In this document: piece by piece, positions 24,609 to 33,358 of the stretch
Numbering within the stretch: position 1 is the first letter of the stretch
How the letters are laid out: the number at the start of each line of letters is the position of its first letter
Assembly: GCA_016707205.1 (NCBI GenBank)
Contig: JADJHZ010000014.1
Location: 1-64,000 of the forward strand
DNA: 64,000 nucleotides
Reading direction: 5' to 3'
From: Haliscomenobacter sp.
GTDB lineage: Bacteria > Bacteroidota > Bacteroidia > Chitinophagales > Saprospiraceae
Translations under genes and position numbers: made by a program
Notes under the pieces: model-generated
The model's database searches: none
Told to the model about the DNA's origin: nothing
What the model saw: only the letters and a program-made list of their open reading frames with translations

Positions 24609-27125
24609 ATGAAACGCTTTATCCTTTTTTCCATTTTATGGTTTGCCCAGGTAGCTGGATTGACGGGCCAGCGGGTATGGGTATCGGGCCGCGTAACGGA
24701 TGCCCGGACCGGCGAGCCGGTGCTTTTCGCTAACGTCTATCTGCCGGAGTCGCCGTCTACGGGAACGATGACGGATGTAGAAGGCGTATTTGAATTTGGC
24801 TTCGACCGGTCCAAAGGGACCGGTTGGAGGTTTCGGCGATCGGGGTATAACGCCTATTCCATGCCTATTCCCGACGGGGATTCCATCCGGCTTCAGATCC
24901 GGCTGGAGCCTTCTGCCGTCGACCTGAACGAGGTGGTGGTGCTGGCTGGCGAGAACCCGGCTGTCGTTCTGATGCGGAAGGTGATCGGGGCAAAAGAAGC
25001 GAACAACTATCTGAGCCTCCCTTCTTTCTCGGCGGAAAAATATTCCAAACTGGAAATGGACGTGGTGGGCCTTCCCCAAGGACTGACCCGAAACGATTTG
25101 TTGAAGCCGTTTGAATTCGTGTTTTCCCATATCGACAGCACGACGGAACAAAAGCCTTTCCTGCCGGCGTACCTCTCGGAGGAGTTGCGCCAAATTTACC
25201 GGTCTGAAGGGCAAACCATCGATGTGCCCATAGCCCGGAGGGTGTCGAATATCGGCAACGAATCGGTCATTCGCTTCCTTAATCTGGTGCACGACCAATT
25301 CGATATTTATTCCAACTGGCTGAACGTCATGGAAAAGGCTTTCGCCAGTCCCTTGAGCGACCATGCGCTCGCCAATTACGAATACTACCTGCTCGACAGC
25401 CTGGAAATGGACGGCCGCTGGACGTATAAGCTGAAATTCAAGCCCAGGCGCAAACAGGAGAACACCTTCAACGGGGAATGCTGGATCGACGGCCAGACGT
25501 TCGCGGTCCGAAGGCTTCAGATGGCGAAAAGTCCGGATGTCAATATTAATCTCCTTGAGCGGATCGAGGTAAGCATGGATTTCCAGCGCACTGCAGATTC
25601 CATTTGGGCTCCTGTGCGGGAGCATACCTTACTGGAATACCAGGTGGCGGAGAAAACGGCTATCCCAGGGGTTATTGCAAGGAAATCCAACTATTACCGC
25701 AACTGTTCCCTGGCAGGCCCATCCGGACCGGTGCGAGAACCGGATCCCCGAATGTTTGACCCGGCGACCCTCGACCGCGACGAAACCTATTGGGCCGTCC
25801 ACCGGCCGGAACCCCTGGCAGAACGGGAAGCCAAGGTGTACGGCATGGTCGACAGCATAGGGAAGTCGGAAGCTTACCGGCGGTTCAAATCGATCGCCTA
25901 CGTCGCCGGTTCCGGTTATTTGCCCTGGGGAAAGGTGGAGTTTGGCCCCGTTGCGTCCACCTACAGCAAAAACTCTGTGGAAGGCAACCGGATCCGTTTT
26001 GGGATGGGCAGCAGCCTGGCCTTTAGCAAAAAGGTATGGATATACGGCTACACCGCTTACGGTACGGACGACCGGCGGTGGAAATTCGGCGGACATGTTC
26101 AATGGCAGCCCTCCAAACGGCCCTGGACAACCTACCGGATTTCGTACAAAAACGACCTGGAACTCAATTTTTCCAGCAGCGGGGAGATCAGTGAAGACAA
26201 CTTTTTTGCTGGAGCCTACCGGCGGAAAATTCCCCAAAAGTTGATGTACACCAAACAGGCCAAAGGATATTGGGAAGAAGACCTGCCTAATGGCTGGACC
26301 TCTTTTCTCCAGCTTCATTGGCAGCGTCTGGAACCCTACGCCAAGGACGGCCTGGGGTTCAATTTCTATTTCCAGTCGCCGGGCAGAGACGGGTTAAACC
26401 AAGCCATTGAAAGCGCCGAGCTCCAGATCCGGTTCCGGCATTCTCCGGCAGAGATCTTCGTAGAGTCCAATTTTTCCCGTACCAGCGTCGGCTATGAAGA
26501 CCCCAGGCCGGTGTTCGAACCCTTTTACACGCTGGGGAAATTCGGCAAGGAAAAATACTACCACCATGTAGGCCTTCAGATGAGCCAATGGTTCAACCTG
26601 CCGCCAATGGGGTGGCTGCGGTACCAGATCAACGCCGGGGCGATCACCAATACCCTGCCTTACCTGCTGCTGCATTCCCCAACGGCCAATGAAACCTATT
26701 TCTACCAGGGTAATGCCTTCAATACGATGGCCCGGTATGAGTTTGTCAGCGATCGGTACGTCGATGCTCTGGTGGTGCATCACTTCGACGGGTTTTTCCT
26801 CAACCGCATCCCGTTGTTTCGAAAGCTCAAGTGGCGCGAGGTGGCTACGATCCGGATGGCCTACGGGGTCTTAAGCAAGAAGAATGAAGAAGCCAACCGG
26901 CTGAATCACTACGACCCCACCTACACAGACTATGAGCAAAACCCGAGGCCGGGAGAAGGCGTATATTACGGCGCTTTCGACCGCGGTCCTTTGCTGGAAG
27001 CGGGCCTGGGGATTGAAAACATCTTCAAAATCCTTCGGATCGATGCGACCTGGAGAATGAATTATTTGCGCAATCGCTACGCGGTTCCGCTTTCCCTCCG
27101 GGCGATGTTTACGTTTTACATTTAA
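24609..27125 (+). CDS. DUF5686 outer-membrane protein with CarboxypepD_reg-like domain
   Basis: 838 residues. After a signal peptide (1-20) comes a carboxypeptidase-regulatory-like beta-sandwich (residues about 24-110: VSGRVTDARTGEPVLFANVYLP, GTMTDVEGVFEF). The long DUF5686 region follows (AVVLMRKVIGAKEANN, then beta strands to the C-terminus NRYAVPLSLRAMFTFYI, ending in an aromatic-rich strand as in outer-membrane barrels). The architecture is characteristic of Bacteroidota and resembles TonB-dependent receptors without the plug. The transported or bound molecule is unknown. Single gene; the minisatellite lies directly upstream. Confidence 0.88.
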   Translation: MKRFILFSILWFAQVAGLTGQRVWVSGRVTDARTGEPVLFANVYLPESPSTGTMTDVEGVFEFGFDRSKGTGWRFRRSGYNAYSMPIPDGDSIRLQIRLEPSAVDLNEVVVLAGENPAVVLMRKVIGAKEANNYLSLPSFSAEKYSKLEMDVVGLPQGLTRNDLLKPFEFVFSHIDSTTEQKPFLPAYLSEELRQIYRSEGQTIDVPIARRVSNIGNESVIRFLNLVHDQFDIYSNWLNVMEKAFASPLSDHALANYEYYLLDSLEMDGRWTYKLKFKPRRKQENTFNGECWIDGQTFAVRRLQMAKSPDVNINLLERIEVSMDFQRTADSIWAPVREHTLLEYQVAEKTAIPGVIARKSNYYRNCSLAGPSGPVREPDPRMFDPATLDRDETYWAVHRPEPLAEREAKVYGMVDSIGKSEAYRRFKSIAYVAGSGYLPWGKVEFGPVASTYSKNSVEGNRIRFGMGSSLAFSKKVWIYGYTAYGTDDRRWKFGGHVQWQPSKRPWTTYRISYKNDLELNFSSSGEISEDNFFAGAYRRKIPQKLMYTKQAKGYWEEDLPNGWTSFLQLHWQRLEPYAKDGLGFNFYFQSPGRDGLNQAIESAELQIRFRHSPAEIFVESNFSRTSVGYEDPRPVFEPFYTLGKFGKEKYYHHVGLQMSQWFNLPPMGWLRYQINAGAITNTLPYLLLHSPTANETYFYQGNAFNTMARYEFVSDRYVDALVVHHFDGFFLNRIPLFRKLKWREVATIRMAYGVLSKKNEEANRLNHYDPTYTDYEQNPRPGEGVYYGAFDRGPLLEAGLGIENIFKILRIDATWRMNYLRNRYAVPLSLRAMFTFYI

Positions 27126-27132
27126 GCCCCGT

Positions 27133-29595
27133 TCAATCCTTCACGCAGCGGAATCCCGTGGTTGCATTGCGCTCAAACCCGGGGCCGATGCGCATGAGCT
27201 TTTGGGAATAGGTCAGCTCCCTGGGCCCTCCTTCTACGTACCACCAACTGCTGGCCGGCAGGTAGTAGCTTCCGCCTTTGAGGATCAGGAAAGTGTTGGC
27301 GCCGTTGATGTACGCGTCGTTGGTGAGCTGCCAGACGCAGCCCACCAGGTCTTCCAGTCCATACGGATTAGCGCCTTTGGGATAGCTTCCTACGGCGTAA
27401 AGCCGGCCGTTGCCGGTGTTGCACAAGCTGGAATCTACCTGGAGTTTGGACACCGTCAAGGTATTGGTGATCACCTGCTCTTCCCGGTTGACCTTAGCGT
27501 CCTTAGCCCAGGGCCAGTCCCGGCCATCGGAGGTTTGAGCAGCATATTGCCATTCGAGTTCGGTAGGTAGTCGTTTGCCTGCCCATCGCGCATAAGCCTG
27601 GGCGTCCTCGTAACTGATGAAAATTACGGGAAAAAGGTCTTGCCCCTGGGGTATTTTGTCCTTTTCCCAGTGTTTCAGGAAATGGGAGGTATCTGCCGGG
27701 ACATATCCGCTTTTGTTCAAAAAATCCCGGAACTGGGCGTTGGTGACCGGATGTTTGTCCATGAAAAATCCCCTTACGGCTACCTCCTCTTTGGGATAAT
27801 CGGTGGGATGGGGGATAAAGTTGTCTCCATAAGTGACGCGCATGACGAATTTTCCCGTAGGGATGCGGACCATACCCTGCGGCAATTGATCGGCCGGTTC
27901 GGTTTGCTGGGATTTGCTGACCTTTCTGGCCAGGCTGGGTTCAATGAAGATAATCCGTTCGTCCAGCAATTCCCCGGCTTGGAAAACCTGAACCACGATC
28001 TTGCCTTCAAAACGGCCAAAAGCATCGTAAAGACGGATCTGCTGCTTGCCGATACTCAACGTTTTCGGGAATTTCCGGTAATCGGGGGCGCCAGCCCACA
28101 AGCGGATGAAATCGCCCCGGGAAGCCTGGACATGGAGATCGCCGCCCTGCTGGGTTACGGTCAGAATTTCGGGTAAAAGCGCGATTGCCCCCACCGCGCC
28201 TTCGTTGTTGGTCCCCAGCCACTTTTGGGAAAACCCTTCCAGGTCTGCAGGGATGATCCATTGCCCGTTCCGGGTTTCCGGAGCGAGTTCTTCATGGTTC
28301 CATACATCGACGGCATGGAAGCCCGGCTGAACCGGAGTTTGTAACAAAGCCCCCTTAAACCCAGCCGACTTCAAACTGAATACCGTGAAGACCGTTTTTT
28401 TCATGCCGGGCCATTCGTTGACATAAACGCTATCCGCAAGCGTTGGAACCAGAGGAACGAAACCCGCTTGGGTGAAATTCGATGCGCTTTCCCGTTGGAT
28501 CATTAATATTCTTCCCCAGAACAGATACTGCTCCTCCACCCATTCCGGTCTTCCCGGCTGAAACTGGTTGATCTCCGTACCGTATCCGTTGAAGAAAGAG
28601 AGGGCAAACTCCCTTCGGATAGGTTCCTTGAACAATTCGGCTACCCGGAAAATAGCAAAATCAGGGCGGATAAATTTGTTGAGGTTCAGCAAAGGAGGAT
28701 AATAAAGCGCATTGTGTACCCTGCCCGAAACGATGGAAGGCATGTCCTTGGGTACGGCCATCCCTTCGCTATACATGATAACGCCGGGGCGAACCCGGTC
28801 TGCTGCAGCTTGACGTTCGGGACTGGATTTTCCCTCCGTGTCGAGCACCACCCCGTCGGCGCTGACGTCGCGGATCATATCCGACATGCCGGCATGGTGA
28901 TCTTCCCAGCGGGTGCTTTCGTCCCAGGGGTTGTAGCTGATGAAAAACCGGGCGCCATAACGGCGGCTCATTTCAGCTTGTTCGCGCACTTTTTCCGCGC
29001 CTCCCGGGAGCGCGCGCATGAGGTCCCATTGGTTGCGCTGATCGAGGCCCAGCATAGGCCAGTTGGGCCAAATGCCCACGACGTCGGTTCCGCCGAGCAG
29101 GGGTTTCAGACGCTGGAGGAAGGACTCCAGTTGGTACGATTGAGCTTCCGGATCGTAAAAGTCGCGGTCCCAGCCCATGATCAGGTGCATGGCGTAGGCA
29201 TGACGGATCCACTTCAGGTCGGGGCGCTGGTAGAGGGCTTCGTTAAAAGCCCCTCCTTCCAGGTCGTACAGGTAGCGCTCCTGGAACATGCAGCGCAGGC
29301 CTTCCTGCCAGGGACCCGCGTAGGTGTCTATCCAGATATGGTAGGTTACCGTCCCGCCCGGAAACAGGATGGTTTCGAACCGGCGGCGGCGCGCGTTGCC
29401 ATCCCAGCGGACGCGGCGGCTCAGCGCGCAGATGTTTGTGCCGGGAAGCTCGATCCCGGCGTACCCCAGTTCCCAGGCATTATCGGGCACGATCACATTG
29501 ACGGGGGCCAATCCGGGCCGGAACAGGTGGGTTCGGGAGAGCCCGTGTTTGCCCAGGCCGGTGAGGTAGACTTTGTCAGGAGATTCGCCCAGGGG
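27133..29595 (-). CDS. Glycosidase-like barrel plus SUMF1 (FGE-sulfatase) domain, C-terminal part (frameshifted)
   Basis: About 820 residues downstream of a frameshift. The first 560 or so residues look like a glycoside-hydrolase-type barrel (DUF6259-like; YHIWIDTYAGPW, GWDRDFYDPE, DGVVLDTEGKS, INQFQPGRPEW), with an acidic residue in each candidate active-site strand. The last 230 residues are a SUMF1/formylglycine-generating-enzyme-type domain (MVRIPTGKFVM, DKHPVTNAQFRDFL, RLPTELEWQYAA, TTGFRCVKD). The catalytic cysteine of true FGE is absent from the SSWWYVEGG segment, so this domain is probably structural or binding. Family assignment of the barrel is tentative. Confidence 0.6.
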   Translation of the reverse strand, partial: PLGESPDKVYLTGLGKHGLSRTHLFRPGLAPVNVIVPDNAWELGYAGIELPGTNICALSRRVRWDGNARRRRFETILFPGGTVTYHIWIDTYAGPWQEGLRCMFQERYLYDLEGGAFNEALYQRPDLKWIRHAYAMHLIMGWDRDFYDPEAQSYQLESFLQRLKPLLGGTDVVGIWPNWPMLGLDQRNQWDLMRALPGGAEKVREQAEMSRRYGARFFISYNPWDESTRWEDHHAGMSDMIRDVSADGVVLDTEGKSSPERQAAADRVRPGVIMYSEGMAVPKDMPSIVSGRVHNALYYPPLLNLNKFIRPDFAIFRVAELFKEPIRREFALSFFNGYGTEINQFQPGRPEWVEEQYLFWGRILMIQRESASNFTQAGFVPLVPTLADSVYVNEWPGMKKTVFTVFSLKSAGFKGALLQTPVQPGFHAVDVWNHEELAPETRNGQWIIPADLEGFSQKWLGTNNEGAVGAIALLPEILTVTQQGGDLHVQASRGDFIRLWAGAPDYRKFPKTLSIGKQQIRLYDAFGRFEGKIVVQVFQAGELLDERIIFIEPSLARKVSKSQQTEPADQLPQGMVRIPTGKFVMRVTYGDNFIPHPTDYPKEEVAVRGFFMDKHPVTNAQFRDFLNKSGYVPADTSHFLKHWEKDKIPQGQDLFPVIFISYEDAQAYARWAGKRLPTELEWQYAAQTSDGRDWPWAKDAKVNREEQVITNTLTVSKLQVDSSLCNTGNGRLYAVGSYPKGANPYGLEDLVGCVWQLTNDAYINGANTFLILKGGSYYLPASSWWYVEGGPRELTYSQKLMRIGPGFERNATTGFRCVKD

Positions 29596-29954
29596 ATGAA
29601 ATTTTCGAGGGTGAGCGTGTCTTTGGAGGAGGCGTTTTTCAGTAGCACCGTATACCTGCACCCCGCTTGGTAGGGCAGGGTAGGGGTCACGTTTACTTCA
29701 AGTCCCGCCAGGCTCGCCACCAAAGAATCTCCGTTGGTTTTGGATCTGGCGGCAGAGGTGCTTTGAACGGTTTTTCCGTTGACAACCAGGGAAAAAAGCG
29801 GCAACAGTTGGTTGGCTTGCAGCGCTTGTTGGGAGGTGTGGAAGCTTTGTACCCGTAAGCCGGATTTGGAAGAAAGCGTTATTGCAGTTAACGGGGGCGT
29901 TTGTCCGGCAAGGAAAACCGGCAGGAACGCAAAAAATAGTCCAATGGATTTCAT
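29493..29954 (-). CDS. N-terminal part of the barrel/SUMF1 protein, with signal peptide (frameshifted)
   Basis: 153 residues as read. The signal peptide (1-17, FLPVFLAGQ) and a beta-sandwich-like start (LTAITLSSKSGLRVQSF, YTVLLKNASSKDTLTLENFIP) belong to the gene continuing in another frame at 29595. Adding one C in the CCCC run (GGGG at 29592-29595 on the plus strand) gives TLENFIPLGESPDKVYLTGLG, a natural continuation. Residues after FIP in this frame are not real. The joined protein would have about 940 residues and be exported. Confidence 0.6.
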   Translation of the reverse strand: MKSIGLFFAFLPVFLAGQTPPLTAITLSSKSGLRVQSFHTSQQALQANQLLPLFSLVVNGKTVQSTSAARSKTNGDSLVASLAGLEVNVTPTLPYQAGCRYTVLLKNASSKDTLTLENFIPWANLLTKSTSPAWANTGSPEPTCSGPDWPPSM

Positions 29955-29972
29955 GGCAGCAAGGTTTGAAGG

Positions 29973-30707
29973 TCAAATCCAGTCCAGCTTTTTAAGAAAG
30001 TCTTCTTTCTGGCGCTTGCTCAACGGGATTTGGTGTTCCTGAATTTGAACTAAGTTCTCTTGTAAATCAATCGTTTGGATTTTTCTTGTATTCACGACGA
30101 AGCTCCGGTGGGTAGGGCGAAATTGGTCAGCGGGTAGCATGGCGGCCAATTCCTTTAAAGGTATCCGGACCAGGTATTTTTTTCCCTGGGTGATAATCTG
30201 GGCGTAGCGCCCATCAGCGGCCACATAAAGGATGTTTTGGATGGCTACTTTTTCCAGCTTATGGCGCACCTTGATAAACAGATGATCCAGGAAAAGGACG
30301 TCTTTTTCCCACATTTCCGTTTCTGTATGGGTTGGGGGCCGACCAGCCAGGTTTTTTACCGCCAACTCGATAGACCGCTGAAGTTGAATATCGCTGACCG
30401 GTTTGGTCAGGAACTGGACGGGATAGCTTCGGGATGCGCGTTTAAAGGTTAGCTCGTCTTCGAGCGAAGTGATAAAAATGACCGGGATCGAATAGTCTTT
30501 CCGGATTATTTCGGCCAGTTCGATCCCATCGTGTTCTCCCTGGATATGCACATCCATCAGGAGGAGATCGGGAGGATTTTCCCGGATCAGGTGGAGCGCG
30601 TCATGGCTATTATCGGCGATTCCGGCCATTTGGTAGCCGAGTTTCTCGATCAGCATCTCCAGGCGACCGGCAAACAGAGGTTCGTCTTCCACGATGAATA
30701 GGGTCAT
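29973..30707 (-). CDS. LytTR-type response regulator
   Basis: 244 residues. Receiver domain 1-120: acidic pair E7/D8, phospho-acceptor D52 (LLLMDVHIQGEHDG), T80, K102 (LTKPVS). LytTR DNA-binding domain about 140-240 (DHLFIKVRHKLEKVAIQNILYVAADGRYAQIIT, FRPTHRSFVVNTRKI). It lies 11 bp downstream of the sensor kinase gene on the same strand, so it is the cognate regulator. The kinase is frameshifted in this sequence, which would orphan this regulator if real. Target genes unknown. Confidence 0.92.
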   Translation of the reverse strand: MTLFIVEDEPLFAGRLEMLIEKLGYQMAGIADNSHDALHLIRENPPDLLLMDVHIQGEHDGIELAEIIRKDYSIPVIFITSLEDELTFKRASRSYPVQFLTKPVSDIQLQRSIELAVKNLAGRPPTHTETEMWEKDVLFLDHLFIKVRHKLEKVAIQNILYVAADGRYAQIITQGKKYLVRIPLKELAAMLPADQFRPTHRSFVVNTRKIQTIDLQENLVQIQEHQIPLSKRQKEDFLKKLDWI

Positions 30708-30718
30708 GGGTTTTCGGA

Positions 30719-31225
30719 TTAAGCTGCTTTGGGTAAAGAGACAATAAACTGAGATCCCTGATGGAGTTGGCTGTTCACGTGCAAATGGCCCCGGTTCATC
30801 TCCACGAATTCCTTCACAAGAACTAGTCCCAAGCCGGTTCCCCGCTCTCCGGCGGTTCCCTGTTCGCTGGTTTTTTCCAAAGAGAACAACTTTTCCAATT
30901 TTTCTGCCGAGATGCCGGTGCCGGTATCGTTTATTTTAATATAAATCTTGTCCTCTGTCTGTTCGGCGCTGAGTGAAACGGTACCGCCATGAGGGGTGAA
31001 TTTGATGGCATTGCTCAACAAATTGCGCAGGATAGCGTGCAGAGCGCTTTCGTCTGCAAAAACGGCCAGATCGCCGGGAAAATAGGTTTCGAGACGGATT
31101 TCTTTTGCGTGCGCATTGGCGGAAAACATCTCTATTGCGCTTTCGGCGACGCTGGCGATAGGAATGGATTTCGGATGATACGGCACGACCCCCTGTTGGA
31201 GTAAAGCCCAGCTGAGGAGGTTGTC
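30719..31225 (-). CDS. Sensor histidine kinase, C-terminal ATPase part (frameshifted)
   Basis: HATPase_c domain with N-box LHAILRNLLSNAIKFTPHG, G1 box INDTGTGIS and G2 box GERGTGLGLVLVKEFVEMNRG, ending QFIVSLPKAA. It follows directly in sequence from the dimerisation helix encoded by the upstream frame (31224-33123) once a missing G near 31225 is restored (ALLDNLLSWALLQQG). As read, kinase and ATP-binding parts are separate and the sensor would be inactive. Confidence 0.8.
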   Translation of the reverse strand, partial: DNLLSWALLQQGVVPYHPKSIPIASVAESAIEMFSANAHAKEIRLETYFPGDLAVFADESALHAILRNLLSNAIKFTPHGGTVSLSAEQTEDKIYIKINDTGTGISAEKLEKLFSLEKTSEQGTAGERGTGLGLVLVKEFVEMNRGHLHVNSQLHQGSQFIVSLPKAA

Positions 31226-33123
31226 AGTAAAGCGCTGAGTTGTTTGACGGTTTTGTCTACCCGCTTAGCCAGCAGGTCGAGTTTTTCGGGGCGCTGGGTT
31301 TCGAGGTAGTATTCTATTTGTTCGGCGACGCTGTCAAGCGCGACGATGGGGCTTCGGATATCGTGGGCGATAATGCCAAAAAAACGATCTTTTGTGAGGT
31401 TGAGTTGCTGGAGTTGGAGGTTTTTGGACTGGAGCTGGCGCTGCGCTTGACGCAGTTGAAAAAACAGATATCCGCCAACCAGCAAAATAGCGAGCAACGC
31501 AGCGGCCAACGCCAGGTAGAGCCGGTTTCGGGTATGGAGCAGTACCGCCTCCCGCTGGGCTTGTTCTTTTTCCCGCTGATAATCGGCTACGTTTTGCCTG
31601 ACTTGTTCCTCTTTTAGTTTCAGCGAAGCATTCGCGGAATAGATGCTGTCGTGAAGTTGAAGGTATGTTTTGTGGTAAGCCAGTGCCTGGGCATAATTCC
31701 CTGCTTCTTCCTCCGCGTAGCTGAGAGCAAGCTGAATGTTTTTTTGCTGACCCAGAAATCCATAGGTTTGCGCCAGTTCGGAAGCCTGGAGGCCGTAATA
31801 GATGGCGGAATCCGGTTTGCCAAGCATCCGGTAGTTGTTGGAGATGTCCAGAAGATGGTTTACGGCGCCGGGTTGGTCGTTGAACCGTTTGCTTAGCGCG
31901 AGCGACAAGAAATTGTAGGCCAAGGCTTTGCTGGAGTTCTGTTTGGCTCTCCAAACAAATGCCATACTTCCATAAATATTCGCCAGTTGGGAGGAATCCT
32001 TGAGTGCCTGGTTTATTTGCAAGGCCTTCTCAAAATAGTCCAGGGCCCTATCCGGTTGATTCCGCTGGAGGGCAACGCGGCCGAGGGAACTGTAACTACG
32101 GATCATTTGCAGCGAATCGAAGGTGGCTTTGTTCAGCCTGAAAGCCCGTTTATAATAGGTCTCGGCAACGTCATAGTCTTTAAATTGAAAATAAAGATCC
32201 CCAATATATTGGACTGCGCCCGCCAGATAGGTGGATGATCCCATCGCCTCATAAATCTGGATCGCTTCTTTATACTGTTCGATGGCCCGGTCTAATTTGC
32301 CTTGGGCCACATAAACCAGGCCGAGTTCTTCCCTTGCCCAGGCTTGGTTGTCCAGAGAACCCATTTCTTTTGACAGGGATAAGGCATTTCTTAAATCGCC
32401 CATGGCGCGCGATGCCTGGCCCTGGTCCAGGAATTCCCTCGACTGGTAGATCAGCACCTGAATTTTATTCAACGCCCCTCCGTCGGCGTCCATATAACTT
32501 GGTCTTCCCAATCGGGGATCGGTAAAAGGGTGGGATTTTACCCGGTCGAAGTGCGTCAGGGCCTTTTGAAAATGGCGCCTGGCTTTTTCCGAATTCCCTG
32601 CGGTCAAATAGGCTCTGCCCATCACTTTGTGGATGTTCCCGATATGTTTGTCCGCCACGCCGTGTTCGGTCTTTTTCAACGCTTCCTCCAGGAGTTGTAA
32701 CCCCGTTTTGAAGTCGTTTTTGTAATAAATGTAATGTTCCGCTTCGTGGTATATGGCAAAGGCCTCTGTTGATTTGGCGCCGATGCGCCGGGCTATTTGC
32801 AGCGCTTGCAGGATATAGGTATGGCTTTCTTCAATTTGAGTTGGCCCAACCGTATTCGCTTTCATGATCAACGCCTGAGCAATACCCTCCTGATCGTTGA
32901 TTGATTTGGCCAGCTTCAGGGCCTCCTCGGCGGATGCTTTGCCGGAAGCCGCCCCGGAGGCAAAGGTTAATGCCCTGGTCAATCCCAGTAAAACATCTAC
33001 TCGTTGAATAGGGTCCTTGGTTTTTGGCAAAATACTTCGCAGGCTATCAACCAAATATGGTTGCCCGAATCCGGCAACGGACAGGAGCGAAAGAAGACTG
33101 GCAATCAAGAATGACTTACTCAT
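31224..33123 (-). CDS. Sensor histidine kinase with TPR sensor region, N-terminal part (frameshifted)
   Basis: Start at ATG 33123 (MSKSFLIASLL), which gives a signal peptide; the frame is open further upstream without homology. A run of tetratricopeptide repeats (about residues 40-450; for example AWAREELGLVYVAQGKLDRAIEQYKEAI) forms the periplasmic sensor. A coiled coil and one membrane helix (LYLALAAALLAILLVGGYLFF) follow, then the H-box FFGIIAHDIRSPIVAL with the phosphorylated His. The frame is lost near 31225, and the last residues SAGLYSNRGSC are artefactual. With the C-terminal part it forms a kinase of about 800 residues paired with the LytTR regulator. Confidence 0.8.
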
Positions 33124-33358
33124 AGGATGAATGGATCGGTTTGGGAGTCGGAATCCACCCCAAGATACGCAACTCCCGGATGAACTTCCACTTAGGACAC
33201 AAATCCTCCCGCTGGTGTCCATTTTTCATTCCGTTCAGAGCTATTGTCCGGCGCGATTCTTTTTAAGGAGGCAATTTGAACTCGCCAACGATATCAAAGC
33301 AAGGAGTCACCGAATCAAGTTGATTACAATACCATTTTTTAATCCTCAATTATTAGTT

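Noticed and set aside
24282..24612. Open frames encoding VGTFRRLG or NVPTPKRL repeats
   Set aside because: Translations of the CCTAAACGC minisatellite.
27133..27830. Sulfatase maturase (FGE) for the sulfatase at 48.7 kb
   Set aside because: The SUMF1 domain lacks the catalytic cysteine and is part of a large exported barrel protein.
28714..29673. 319-codon open frame on the plus strand
   Set aside because: Antisense to the barrel/SUMF1 gene; no recognisable domain.
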